Counted from the stretch's first letter, positions 15,835 through 24,412 are shown. The stretch is DNA of 64,000 bases from Akkermansia muciniphila (GCA_945888375.1 CAMCZZ010000010.1:45734-109733); one strand, 5' to 3'. The notes: generated from the sequence alone by a model not told the origin. A program made the numbers and translations.

Positions 15835-17706
15835 TTAGGTCGGTGGAATGGGCGGCGTGCGGTCCTCGCGCAGCGTCAGGGAGCCGTCGCCGGAATGTTC
15901 GATTTTGAAGTGCCGGGTGTGCACGTTGCGCAGGCTGCTGCGGTGGGCGATGGTCACGCAGGTGAGGCCGGGCAGGGCGGCGTGCAGCCGGTGGTAAAAG
16001 GCCAGCTCGGCGTTTTCGTCGATCGCGGCGGTGGCTTCGTCGAGAAACAGCCACGCCGGGCGGTGCAGGAACACGCGGGTGAGGGCGAGGCGTTGTTGTT
16101 CGCCGCCGGAGAGAATCTGGGCCCAGTGGGCCTCCTCGTCGAGGCGGGTGGCGAGGGCGGGCAACTCGCACAGCTCTAGGGCGCGGATGCAGGTGGCGTC
16201 GTCGTAGTCCCCCGGGGGGCGCGGATAGGCGAGGGCGGCCCGGAGCGTGCCGATGGGCAGGTAGGGCTTTTGCGGCATGACCATGCAATCGAAGGGCACG
16301 GGGAGGAGCACGCGGCCGCGCTCATAGGGCCAGAGGCCGACGAGGGCGCGCAGGATGGTGCTCTTGCCGCTGCCGGAGGGGCCGGTGATGAGCACGGAAT
16401 CGCCGGGGCGCACGGTGAAGCTGAAGGGCGCCAGCAATAACCGGCCGTCGGGCCGGAAGAGGGCGAGATCGGAGACCTCCAGCCGGTCCTCGCTGCGCCC
16501 GGTGGTGTAGACCGCGCTCTGGGTTTCGCGCAGGCGGCGGGAGTGCTCAATGCCACGCATGAAGCCGTCCAGCCGCTCGGTGATGGCCCACCACTGAGCG
16601 ATGGTCTCGTAGGAATTGACGAAAAAATTCAGACTGCTCTGCACCCGCCCGAAGGCACCGGTCAGCTGGGTGAGTTGCCCGAGGGAGATCGCGCCGGCGA
16701 AGAAACGCGGGGCCGAGAGAAACAGGGGCACGACGTCGGAGAGGCGGTAGTAAACGGATTTGAAGGCGTTGAGATGGAGGCGGCGGATCAGGGTAGCGTT
16801 GAAATTACCCACGATGCGGGTGAAGCTCAGCCCAAGGGTGCGGCGCTCGGCGGTCTCGCCCTGGACCAGGGCGGTGCTCTCGCTGTTCTCACGCAGCCGG
16901 ACCAGCCCGAAGCGAAAATCGGCCTCGAGTTTCTGCATCTCGTAATTGAGCCCGATGATCGGTCGGCCGACCCTTCCCACCAACCACATCCCGGCCAGGG
17001 AGTAGGCGAGGCACATCCAGACGAGGTGACCGGGGATGCCGGCCAGGGCCGCGGTGAACCCAGCGTAGAGCGACCAGGCCAGCTCCACGGGACCGGTGAG
17101 CCACACGAGGTGGTCTGGCAGGGCGGGGAAAGGCGAAGCCGGCGGGGCGTGCTCGGGCAGGCCGGAGGAGAGGGACCAGAGGATGACGACGAACGATACC
17201 AGCGCGGCGATCGCGGCAAAAAGCTGCATGGCGAGGTCGAGGCCGGTGAAAACGAAGGCGCGGATGTCTTCGCTGATGCGCTGGTCGGGGTTGTCGCCCT
17301 GATAGCCGCCGAGCTGGCCGAGGTAGTGGGCGCGGTCGCCCAGCCAGTCGCGCAGGAAGCGGTCCGTCATCCAGCGGCGCCAGCGGATTTTCAGCGACGA
17401 GAACAGGTAGTCCTCGGCCAGCCAGAAGGTGATCGAGCAGACCACCAGACCAAGCATGGCGACGCCCAGGTGCACGAAATAGGCGTAGTCGCCCTTCTGG
17501 ACGGTATCGAAGAAGGCCCGGTTCCAGTAGGAGAGCCGGACGGCGATCCAGTTTTGCGCCAGCGTGAGCAAGAGCACGGCGCCCAGCAACAGGCGGGCGG
17601 GCCAGCGCTCCTCCGAGACCCAGAAGGGCCGGACGAGGGCGAGCAGGAGGCGGCTTTGGGCGAGGAGCGGGCGGGAGCGGGGCACGGGCGACAAGGAAGA
17701 GCGCAA
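15835..17706 (-). CDS. ABC transporter, fused permease/ATPase (SbmA/ABCD type)
   Basis: 623 residues. An N-terminal membrane domain of the ABC_membrane_2 (SbmA/BacA, ABCD, YddA) type with about six segments spans about residues 20-360 and includes NYEMQKLEADFRFGLVRLRE, characteristic of this group. The nucleotide-binding domain is C-terminal, with Walker A GPSGSGKST, signature LSGGEQQRLALTR and Walker B AWLFLDEATAAID. Characterised relatives import peptides (SbmA, which lacks the ATPase) or move fatty acyl-CoA or cobalamin; the substrate here is open. It works as a homodimer in the inner membrane. It is divergent from the HNH nuclease gene and convergent with the isomerase gene. Confidence 0.9.
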   Translation of the reverse strand: MRSSLSPVPRSRPLLAQSRLLLALVRPFWVSEERWPARLLLGAVLLLTLAQNWIAVRLSYWNRAFFDTVQKGDYAYFVHLGVAMLGLVVCSITFWLAEDYLFSSLKIRWRRWMTDRFLRDWLGDRAHYLGQLGGYQGDNPDQRISEDIRAFVFTGLDLAMQLFAAIAALVSFVVILWSLSSGLPEHAPPASPFPALPDHLVWLTGPVELAWSLYAGFTAALAGIPGHLVWMCLAYSLAGMWLVGRVGRPIIGLNYEMQKLEADFRFGLVRLRENSESTALVQGETAERRTLGLSFTRIVGNFNATLIRRLHLNAFKSVYYRLSDVVPLFLSAPRFFAGAISLGQLTQLTGAFGRVQSSLNFFVNSYETIAQWWAITERLDGFMRGIEHSRRLRETQSAVYTTGRSEDRLEVSDLALFRPDGRLLLAPFSFTVRPGDSVLITGPSGSGKSTILRALVGLWPYERGRVLLPVPFDCMVMPQKPYLPIGTLRAALAYPRPPGDYDDATCIRALELCELPALATRLDEEAHWAQILSGGEQQRLALTRVFLHRPAWLFLDEATAAIDENAELAFYHRLHAALPGLTCVTIAHRSSLRNVHTRHFKIEHSGDGSLTLREDRTPPIPPT

Positions 17707-17776
17707 GGCCTAAGCCCGCCCGGCGCAAGGAGGCAGGCGGGCCGGGCGGTGTCACCTCGTCTTTACGGTGCGCGCC

Positions 17777-17805
17777 TTGACAGGGGCCCGGGCGAGCCCT
17801 ACCCG
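17777..17805 (+). promoter_or_regulatory. Candidate promoter of the HNH nuclease gene
   Basis: TTGACA at 17777-17782, a 17-bp spacer and TACCCG at 17800-17805. The ATG follows at 17818, so a start site at the usual distance would leave a leader of only a few nucleotides. Confidence 0.35.
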
Positions 17806-17817
17806 ATAGGGCCCAAC

Positions 17818-18435
17818 ATGGAGCTTGTCCTTGATCAGCCGGTGTTGGTCCTGAATCGCCTCTGGCAGGCGGTGAACGTCATCTGCGCCAAGCGTGCCTT
17901 TGCGCTTCTGGCCCGCGGCCATGCGGCCGTGATCCATCATTATCAGGATGATTTTCGCGTGTTCTCATTTTTGGACTGGATGGATTTTTCCCGGGTAAAT
18001 CCGCCGGTCGAGGCGCTCGACACCGTGCACACTCCGCGCACGACGATCCGCCTCCCGCGGGTGATCCTGCTGACTTTTTTTGACCGGCTGCCCACGAAGG
18101 AGCTGAAGCTTACCCGCAGCAATGTCTTCACCCGCGACAAGGATACCTGCCAGTATTGCGGCCGGATTTTTCCCCGCGAGGAGCTGAATCTCGACCACGT
18201 GATCCCCCGGGATCGCGGAGGCCGGACGACTTGGGAAAACATCGTCTGCTCCTGCATCAAGTGCAATTCCCGCAAGGCCAACCGCCTCCCGCACGAGGCC
18301 CACATGCGCCTCGTCTGCAAGCCGGTCCGCCCGAAGTGGCGTCCGGTGATCTCCCTCGTGCTGAACAACCGCCAGCGCGAGCGGTGGAAGGATTTTCTCG
18401 ATCTGGCCTACTGGAACGTGGAGTTGGAGGACTAG
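17818..18435 (+). CDS. HNH endonuclease domain protein
   Basis: 205 residues. The C-terminal half has a zinc-finger HNH nuclease: CQYCGR, then NLDHVIPRDRGG, ENIVCSCIKCNSRKANR. The N-terminal part (VLVLNRLWQAVNVICAKRAF, then a basic segment before the finger) is the conserved lead-in of this widespread stand-alone HNH family. Its biological role is not known to me; there are no phage or restriction genes next to it. The frame is open far upstream antisense to the ABC transporter. The ATG at 17818 is where similarity starts. Confidence 0.88.
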   Translation: MELVLDQPVLVLNRLWQAVNVICAKRAFALLARGHAAVIHHYQDDFRVFSFLDWMDFSRVNPPVEALDTVHTPRTTIRLPRVILLTFFDRLPTKELKLTRSNVFTRDKDTCQYCGRIFPREELNLDHVIPRDRGGRTTWENIVCSCIKCNSRKANRLPHEAHMRLVCKPVRPKWRPVISLVLNNRQRERWKDFLDLAYWNVELED

Positions 18436-18480
18436 GATTTATCCGGGCCATAAACCCGCCGTCCGCGAGAGGATACACCC

Positions 18481-18568
18481 GCTCCGCCGAGGCGACCGAG
18501 GCGGAGGTGGACCAGCGGTCCAGGCCGCCGAAGGCCACGCTGGACCAGCGAGTTTCTCCTCCGGCCGG
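18481..18568. repeat. Structured repeat, copy A (60-bp core at 18491-18550)
   Basis: Non-coding element between the convergent HNH and YhbY-like genes. The core starts with GGCGACCGAGGCGGAGG and contains TGGACC, GGTCCA and again TGGACC, so the middle segment can pair with either flanking one, plus an inner GGCC/GGCC stem. It aligns without gaps with 26701-26760 at 48 of 60 positions, and most differences are compensatory (see findings). Confidence 0.8.
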
Positions 18569-18582
18569 CGCGCAAGAGGAGT

Positions 18583-18879
18583 TTATTTCCCGGGCAGATC
18601 CCGGCCCTTCGGCCGGTAGAGCACGGCATCTTTGCCGAGCATACCGACGTAGGTGCATTGGCCGTGTTTCACGAGATGGGCGATGTGCCCGGCACGGGTG
18701 GGCCGGGCGGTGGCGAGCAGGCGAACCTTGACCAGATCGTGCTCCTGAAACGTCTTGCCGAGGCGGGCGTAGAATTCGGGCGTGAGGTCGCCTTCGATAA
18801 TTTTGAAGGCAAACTCCAGCCTGCCGGCGTCGGCGAGCAGCCGGGTTTTGAGTGCATCGCCTAGGGAGGATTCGGACAT
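18583..18879 (-). CDS. YhbY-like (CRM domain) RNA-binding protein
   Basis: 98 residues, the length of E. coli YhbY, a pre-50S-associated RNA-binding protein. The match is moderate but colinear: GDLTPEFYARLGKTFQEHDL for the LTEGVLAEIEQALEHHEL region, VKVRLLATAR for IKVKI, and MLGKDAVLYRP for the VIGKTLVLYRP end. The GxxG loop is altered (IIEGDLT). A role in ribosome assembly or RNA binding is inferred. The ATG at 18879 is taken rather than one 12 codons upstream, which would add a Pro-rich non-conserved tail. It is convergent with the HNH gene and divergent from lepB. Confidence 0.68.
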   Translation of the reverse strand: MSESSLGDALKTRLLADAGRLEFAFKIIEGDLTPEFYARLGKTFQEHDLVKVRLLATARPTRAGHIAHLVKHGQCTYVGMLGKDAVLYRPKGRDLPGK

Positions 18880-18978
18880 GGGCCAAAGGAAAGGCGCGGG
18901 CGGGGTGCATGGCAAAAGGGAATTTCCTTCCGCCCGGGGCGCGCTTCGCGTGCAGTGAGGCTCTTCCCCCTTTTATTC

Positions 18979-20277
18979 ATGTTCGGCCTTTTCGCTTCCC
19001 AGCATCACAAAACCCGCCGCCTTGCCGCCGACTGGCTCGAACTCGCCGAGAAGGTCTTCAACTACCGCCGCGATGTCCTGCCCGCCGCCGACCTCGCCGC
19101 GCTGCAGGCCGCCACGGGCGATGTGCGCCGTCTGGTGCGCGACAAGGCCGACACCGCGCGGCTAAAACTCGGCATCGACGGGCTGGAAGCCGTGCTCCGC
19201 CGCACCGGCGGCGCGCATTACCCGAAATCCGGGCTGGTTGAGAACGTGGAGTTCTTCCTCGTCGCCGCCCTCGTGATCCTCGGCCTGCGCGCCTACTACG
19301 TGCAGCCCTTTAAGATCCCCACCAACTCGATGTGGCCCTCCTACTACGGCATGACTGGCCAGGTCTATGCCGACCGGGCGGACGAGCCTTCCGCGCCGCG
19401 TCGTGTTTTCGATATGGCGGCGGTCGGCGCCAGTGCCCGCCGGATCGATGCGCCCGCCGACGGCGAGGTGTTGCTGCCGCTGGGCGGCGGCCGGGGCATC
19501 ATCGCCTATCAGGAGGTGGCCGGCCGTTCCTGGCTGGTGCTGCCGACCCGCTTGCGCCAGTATCGGCTCTTTATTGGCGAGCGCTCGGTGGATGTGCAGG
19601 TGCCGCTGGATTTTGACATGGACTGGGTGCTGCGGGATACGTTTTTCCCCGGCGACCCCCGCCCGCTCGGCGAGATCGTCAACGCCAAGCGCGAGAGCGG
19701 CGAACTGCTCGCCGCGCAGGTAAACACCACGGCGGGCCCCCAGCGGGCCTACTTCCTGCGCACCGGCAAGATGCTCAAGGCCGGCGACCGCGTGCTCTCC
19801 TTTGACATTCTGACCGGCGACCAGCTCTTCGTCGATCGCCTCAGTTACCACTTTGTGCGCCCGCAGGTGGGGCAGGGTTTTGTTTTTCGCACCGACCACA
19901 TCCGGAGCCGTTTTCTGACCGATGCCAACGGCAAGCCGGTGGAGAGCTACTACATCAAGCGCCTCGTCGGCGTGCCCGGCGATACCCTGCGCATCGCGGA
20001 CTACACGCTTATCCGCAACGGGGCGCCCATCACGGGTGCGCCGGCCTTTGCTAAAAACGCGCAACGGACGGAGCGCTACGTCGGCTACCGCCAGGAAGGT
20101 TTGTTCAAGGATGGTGCCGAGGTGGTGATCCCGCCGGGCCAATACCTGCCGTTGGGGGACAACTCGGCCAACAGTCTCGATGGCCGTTACTGGGGCACGG
20201 TGGCCGCCGCCGACGTAGTCGGCCGCCCCCTGTTTATCTACTACCCCTTCACCAAGCGCTGGGGCGTGGCACCGTAG
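18979..20277 (+). CDS. lepB: Signal peptidase I, enlarged
   Basis: Inner-membrane serine/lysine protease (S26) that removes Sec and Tat signal peptides. It has 432 residues. One membrane segment lies at about 90-106, followed by the nucleophile motif IPTNSMWP (Ser117); the general base is Lys327 in SYYIKRLVGVPGD; the C-terminal box is LPLGDNSANSLDGRYWG. Ser and Lys are 210 residues apart, against about 55 in E. coli, so a domain of about 150 residues is inserted between boxes. About 85 soluble, largely helical residues precede the membrane segment. The ATG at 18979 is preferred over an in-frame GTG at 18955. Confidence 0.93.
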   Translation: MFGLFASQHHKTRRLAADWLELAEKVFNYRRDVLPAADLAALQAATGDVRRLVRDKADTARLKLGIDGLEAVLRRTGGAHYPKSGLVENVEFFLVAALVILGLRAYYVQPFKIPTNSMWPSYYGMTGQVYADRADEPSAPRRVFDMAAVGASARRIDAPADGEVLLPLGGGRGIIAYQEVAGRSWLVLPTRLRQYRLFIGERSVDVQVPLDFDMDWVLRDTFFPGDPRPLGEIVNAKRESGELLAAQVNTTAGPQRAYFLRTGKMLKAGDRVLSFDILTGDQLFVDRLSYHFVRPQVGQGFVFRTDHIRSRFLTDANGKPVESYYIKRLVGVPGDTLRIADYTLIRNGAPITGAPAFAKNAQRTERYVGYRQEGLFKDGAEVVIPPGQYLPLGDNSANSLDGRYWGTVAAADVVGRPLFIYYPFTKRWGVAP

Positions 20278-20295
20278 GCGCGGAGGTGGCGGGGA

Positions 20296-21276
20296 TCAGA
20301 GGTCGAAGTGGCAGGCGACTTGGTGGTCGGGGCGCGTCGGGTCGGGCTGGCGGAGGGCGGGTTTTTCCGCGCGGCAGCGTTCCGTGGCGTGCGGACAACG
20401 CGGGTGAAAAGGACAGCCGCCGGGCGGGTGGATGGGCGAGGGAACGTCGCCGCTCAGCACGATGCGTTTGGAACGGCGGCCCGGCTCGGCTACCGGGATG
20501 GCGGAGATAAGGGCGCGGGTATAGGGATGGGCGGCTCGGCGGTAGAGCATATCGGCCCCGGCCAGCTCGACGATGTGCCCGAGATACATCACGGCGATGC
20601 GGTCGGACACATGTTTCACCACCGCCAGATCGTGCGCGATGAAGAGGTAGGCCAGTCCGAGCTCGCGTTGCAGGTCGAGTAACAGGTTCAGGATCTGCCC
20701 CTGGATGGACACATCGAGGGCGGAGACCGGTTCGTCGCAGATGATGAGCTTCGGGTTCAACGCGAGGGCCCGGGCGATACCGATGCGCTGGCGTTGGCCG
20801 CCGGAAAACTCGAAGGGGAAACGGTCGGCGGCGGAGGCGGGCAGACCGACGCGGTCCAGCAGGGCGGCGACCCGTGCGGGCCGGTCCGCAGCGGTGCCGA
20901 TGCCGTGGATGATAAACGGTTCGGCGAGCAACTCGCCGACGGAGTGGCGGGCGTTCAGCGACTCGCCGGGGTCTTGGAAGACCATTTGAAGTTCTCGGCG
21001 GAGAGGCTTGAGCGCGCGTTGGCCGAGCGGGGCGAGATCGCGGCCGTTGAATAAAATGCGACCGGCCGTCGGCGAGTGCAGGCGGACGATGGCCTTGCCC
21101 AAGGTGGATTTGCCGCAACCTGATTCACCGACCAGCCCGAGCGTCTCGCCGGATTGCAAAGTGAGCGAGACGCCGTCGACCGCGCGGCACCAAGCGCGGG
21201 CGCGACGCCAAACCCCGCCGCGCACGGGGAAGTGCATGCGCAGATCTTGGATTTCAAGGAGAGGGTCGGGAGGCAT
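20296..21276 (-). CDS. Peptide ABC transporter ATP-binding protein (OppF/DppF type)
   Basis: 326 residues. One of two ATPase subunits of the peptide importer encoded at 20296-26551. Walker [10 protein letters not shown], signature FSGGQRQRIG, Walker B LIICDEPVSALD, and the C-terminal cysteine-containing oligopeptide domain (CPFHPRCPHATERC) typical of OppF/DppF. Last gene of the five-gene set, 66 bp downstream of its OppD-like partner. Just before its ATG lies the same GTTAACTCCTCC plus CACGAA-type sequence found before the partner gene. Confidence 0.93.
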   Translation of the reverse strand: MPPDPLLEIQDLRMHFPVRGGVWRRARAWCRAVDGVSLTLQSGETLGLVGESGCGKSTLGKAIVRLHSPTAGRILFNGRDLAPLGQRALKPLRRELQMVFQDPGESLNARHSVGELLAEPFIIHGIGTAADRPARVAALLDRVGLPASAADRFPFEFSGGQRQRIGIARALALNPKLIICDEPVSALDVSIQGQILNLLLDLQRELGLAYLFIAHDLAVVKHVSDRIAVMYLGHIVELAGADMLYRRAAHPYTRALISAIPVAEPGRRSKRIVLSGDVPSPIHPPGGCPFHPRCPHATERCRAEKPALRQPDPTRPDHQVACHFDL

Positions 21277-21280
21277 GGGA

Positions 21281-21316
21281 GGAGTTAACCACGAAAAACA
21301 CAGAAGACACGAAAGG
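21281..21316. repeat. CACGAA-type dispersed repeat in the OppF-like gene leader
   Basis: GGAGTTAACCACGAAAAACA then CAGAAGACACGAAAGG, a periodic ACACGAA-type sequence directly before the minus-strand start codon at 21276. It shares GGAGTTNAACCACGAA with 22331-22361 and the ACCACGRA periodicity with 7989-8018. Confidence 0.6.
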
Positions 21317-21342
21317 ACCGGGGGATCACCGCTGTTTGGAGT

Positions 21343-22329
21343 TCAGGGGTTTAACTTCGAGATTTCGCGCCAGCGGTGGCAGGCGACGGAGTGGGCTTCG
21401 GCGATGGTTTCGAGGGGCGGCGGGGTGGCGCAGACGGGCGCGGCGAAAGCGCAGCGGTTGGCGAAGCGGCAGCCCGAGGGCATCTCGGCGAGGCCGGGCA
21501 CGAGGCCCGGAATGGTGGCGAGGCGGCTCTTGCGCTCGGCCTCCAGACGCGGCACGGCGGCGAGCAGGCCCCGGGTGTAGGGGTGGGCGGGTTGCGCGAA
21601 GAGCGCCTCGACCGGGCCCTGTTCGGCGATGCGGCCGGCATACATCACGACCACCTCGTCGCACATCTCGGCCACGACCCCGAGATCATGGGTAATAAGC
21701 AGGATGGCCATGCCCAACTCGCGTTGCAAACCGCGTAGCAAGTCGAGGATCTGGGCCTGGATGGTGACGTCGAGGGCGGTGGTGGGCTCGTCGGCGATCA
21801 GAAGGGCGGGCGAGCAGGCCAGGGCCATGGCGATGACGACGCGCTGACGCATGCCGCCGGAGAGTTGATGCGGGTAATCCTGGGCGCGGATCTCGGGCGA
21901 AGGGATGCCGACCTTGGCGAGCATCTCGACCGCGAGGCGGGCGGCTTCGCGTTTATCCCGGGTGCGGTGGAGGAGAAAGACCTCCGCGAGTTGGCGGCCG
22001 ATGCGGTGGACGGGGTTCAGGGCGGTCATGGGCTCCTGAAAAACCATCCCGATGCGGCCACCGCGGATCTGGAGCAGCTCTGCCGGTGAAGCCGCAGCGA
22101 GGTCCTTGCCCTCGAAGTGGATGGAGCCGCCGGTGAGGCGGCCGGCGGGGCGCGGGAGCAGGCCGAGCAGGGAAAGGGCGGTCACGCTTTTGCCGCAGCC
22201 GGATTCGCCGACCAGGCCGAGGGTGCGGCCGCGCGGGATGGCGAAGCTGACGCCGTCCACGGCGCGCAGCAGACCGGCGTCGGTATCGAAGGCGACGGCG
22301 AGGTCGCGGACGGTTAGGAGGTCGGGCAT
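21343..22329 (-). CDS. Peptide ABC transporter ATP-binding protein (OppD/DppD type)
   Basis: 328 residues. The other ATPase of the importer: Walker [18 protein letters not shown]-loop [15 protein letters not shown], signature [15 protein letters not shown], Walker [14 protein letters not shown]-loop [13 protein letters not shown], and a C-terminal cysteine-bearing domain ([14 protein letters not shown]). Order and spacing show it belongs with the substrate-binding protein 66 bp upstream. In YejF-type systems the two ATPases are fused; here they are separate. Confidence 0.94.
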   Translation of the reverse strand: MPDLLTVRDLAVAFDTDAGLLRAVDGVSFAIPRGRTLGLVGESGCGKSVTALSLLGLLPRPAGRLTGGSIHFEGKDLAAASPAELLQIRGGRIGMVFQEPMTALNPVHRIGRQLAEVFLLHRTRDKREAARLAVEMLAKVGIPSPEIRAQDYPHQLSGGMRQRVVIAMALACSPALLIADEPTTALDVTIQAQILDLLRGLQRELGMAILLITHDLGVVAEMCDEVVVMYAGRIAEQGPVEALFAQPAHPYTRGLLAAVPRLEAERKSRLATIPGLVPGLAEMPSGCRFANRCAFAAPVCATPPPLETIAEAHSVACHRWREISKLNP

Positions 22330-22330
22330 C

Positions 22331-22361
22331 GGAGGAGTTTAACCACGAAGGGCACGAAGAG
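22331..22361. repeat. CACGAA-type dispersed repeat in the OppD-like gene leader
   Basis: GGAGGAGTTTAACCACGAAG then GGCACGAAGAG, directly before the minus-strand start at 22329. On the coding strand the leader reads ...CGTGGTTAAACTCCTCC then ATG, almost the same as before the OppF-like gene. Confidence 0.6.
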
Positions 22362-22394
22362 GAGCCAGGCTGGGGTGCCGCGGTCGGGTGGGGG

Positions 22395-24392
22395 TTACTC
22401 TCTGGCCTTCCATTGTTCGTAGCTGCGGACGGAGGGCGGGAAGGATTTGGACTCGTCGCGGCGGGCGGCGAGGGTGGGCGGCCGGGCGGCTTCATCCAGC
22501 CAGTGGAGGTTTTGCTCGAAGGGATCGGTGGAGAAGCGCACGTTGAAGTTCTCCGGAAAACGAACCCAGCGCCAGGTGGCGAGGCGGTAGAAGGGGCGCA
22601 CGAAGCCGGGGGAGAACGAGGCGTGCTCATGGAGGATCTCCTCGATTTGACGCGCCAGGCCTCGCATCTCGTCGAGGCTCTCGGAGCGGTCGTAGCGGGT
22701 GATCAAGGCGTCGAGTGCGGGGAGGGCGATCGATTGGAGGTTGTTGGTCTGGACCTTCACCTTGCGGTCGGGGTGGGGCGTGACGCCGTCGGCGAGGAAG
22801 GCCTGGTCGTAGGCGTTTTTAGAGTGGTAACATTCCCAGTAGCGAGGGAAGGGCTCGACGCCGACATTGAAGGCGGCGAAGGCGAGGTCGTGGTTTTTCT
22901 CCTGCACTTTTTTCCAGGAGGCGGAGGCATCGAGGGTCTCGATCTGGAGATCCAGACCGGCTTTGCGGGCCTCCTGCTGGAGGATCACGAGCACGGGGGT
23001 GAGGCTTTCGTAGCCGTTGTTGATGGTGAGGGAAAGGCGCGTGCCGGCGACGTTTACGAGGATGCCGTCAGGGCCGCGCTGGCGGAAGCCGGCTTGGGCG
23101 AAATGCTCGGCGGCGAGGGCGAGGTCGAAGGGGCGCGCGCGCAGGGTGGGGTGGCTCATCTCGCCGAAGCCATCGGAGGGGGTATGCAGGCGGCTGTAGC
23201 CGTCGCGGAAGAACTGCTTGATCACGAGTTCCCAATTGAGCGCGGATTGGAGGCCGAGGCGGATCTCGCGATCGGCGAGCAGGGGGCGGGCGGTGTTCAT
23301 CCACAGGCCGTAATTGGGGCGGGGAATGTCGTTAAAAAAGGTGGTTTTGTGAAGGAGGCCGCGGGTCACGCGGGAGTCCGAGTCGGGCAGGCGGTCGTAG
23401 TGGTATTCGGCGAGGTTCATGCCGAAGGCCTCGAGTTCGCCGGCGAGAAAGGCTTCCCAGGCGGTGGGGGTCTCGCGGATCACGCGGAGGCGGAGTTGAG
23501 CGGGGTTGAAGCGGTAGCGGAACTGGCGCTTATCGTTGGCCCACCAGTCGGCCTGGCGCTCAAAGGTGATGAAGTTGCGGTTGGTCAGGGTGCGTTGCTG
23601 CTCGGCCGGGGTGAGCACGTAGGGGCCGGTGGTGGGGATGAAGCGCCAGTTGTAGCGGGCCACGAAATCGGGGCCGGCCTCGCGGTAGAAATGCCGGGGC
23701 ACCGGGGCATTCTCGAGGACACGGGCCAGCAGGTCGGGCCGGGCCTCCTTGAGGGTGATGGCGAAGGTGCGCTCGTCGTAACGAGTGACGCGGGTGTAGT
23801 TTTCGCCGATGCCGAACCAGTTGTTATACCAGGGGGCCTGGATGTAGCTGCTCTGGTAAAACCAGAACATAAACCACACGTCATCGGTGGTCACGGGCGG
23901 GCCGTCGCTCCAGCGGGCCCGGGGGTCGAGGCGCACGTAGACGGTGCGGCTGGGGACATCGACGGCCCAGGCTTCGGCGAGGCCGGGGTAGTGGCGGTGG
24001 GGCCCGGCCAGATCGGGGTGCAGGTGGCCGAATCTCAGCACATAGTCATCGAGCAGGTAATTCCGGAAGCCGTTGTTTGAGTCCGGCCCGACGGTCCGGA
24101 GGGTAGGCGGGAAATCCTGGATGCGCTCGTTCCACACCCCGCCGCGGATGCGTGCGGGCGAGCCGATCTCGGGGAGGTCGCCGGCATCGGTCCAGGCGAG
24201 GTCGGAGGGGAGGTCGGCAGGGGTCTTGGAAACAAAGAAATCCGGGTGGGTGGCGTAGTAAGCCTGCACCTCGGCGGTGTTGTCGACCGGGGTCTGGGCA
24301 ACGTTGCTGCCGGCCTGGGTGGCGGGGTCTTTCGAACCCGAGCAGGCGGCGAGCAGCAGGCAGGAGACAGCGAGGAGGCGGTGGAGAAGCAT
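22395..24392 (-). CDS. Peptide ABC transporter substrate-binding lipoprotein (SBP family 5)
   Basis: 665 residues. Lipoprotein signal peptide with lipobox LLAAC (Cys17). The SBP_bac_5 (OppA/DppA/YejA) fold follows: GPHRHYPGLAEAWAVD, YVRLDPRARWSDGPPVTTDD and FNPAQLRLRVIRE are family landmarks. The mature protein would be anchored to a membrane and hand peptides to the two permeases encoded immediately upstream (20 bp). It is longer than OppA, closer to YejA-type proteins, and the companion permeases also resemble YejB and YejE. Substrate specificity cannot be read from sequence. Confidence 0.9.
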   Translation of the reverse strand: MLLHRLLAVSCLLLAACSGSKDPATQAGSNVAQTPVDNTAEVQAYYATHPDFFVSKTPADLPSDLAWTDAGDLPEIGSPARIRGGVWNERIQDFPPTLRTVGPDSNNGFRNYLLDDYVLRFGHLHPDLAGPHRHYPGLAEAWAVDVPSRTVYVRLDPRARWSDGPPVTTDDVWFMFWFYQSSYIQAPWYNNWFGIGENYTRVTRYDERTFAITLKEARPDLLARVLENAPVPRHFYREAGPDFVARYNWRFIPTTGPYVLTPAEQQRTLTNRNFITFERQADWWANDKRQFRYRFNPAQLRLRVIRETPTAWEAFLAGELEAFGMNLAEYHYDRLPDSDSRVTRGLLHKTTFFNDIPRPNYGLWMNTARPLLADREIRLGLQSALNWELVIKQFFRDGYSRLHTPSDGFGEMSHPTLRARPFDLALAAEHFAQAGFRQRGPDGILVNVAGTRLSLTINNGYESLTPVLVILQQEARKAGLDLQIETLDASASWKKVQEKNHDLAFAAFNVGVEPFPRYWECYHSKNAYDQAFLADGVTPHPDRKVKVQTNNLQSIALPALDALITRYDRSESLDEMRGLARQIEEILHEHASFSPGFVRPFYRLATWRWVRFPENFNVRFSTDPFEQNLHWLDEAARPPTLAARRDESKSFPPSVRSYEQWKARE

Positions 24393-24412
24393 CGGGAAGA
24401 GGGGGGGCGGGT

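Noticed and set aside
16543..17817. Long N-terminal extension of the HNH nuclease frame
   Set aside because: Antisense to the ABC transporter with no recognisable domain; the conserved HNH family sequence begins at 17818.
22413..24080. 555-codon plus-strand frame across the peptide-binding lipoprotein gene
   Set aside because: Antisense shadow; the minus-strand protein has a lipobox and SBP_bac_5 motifs.
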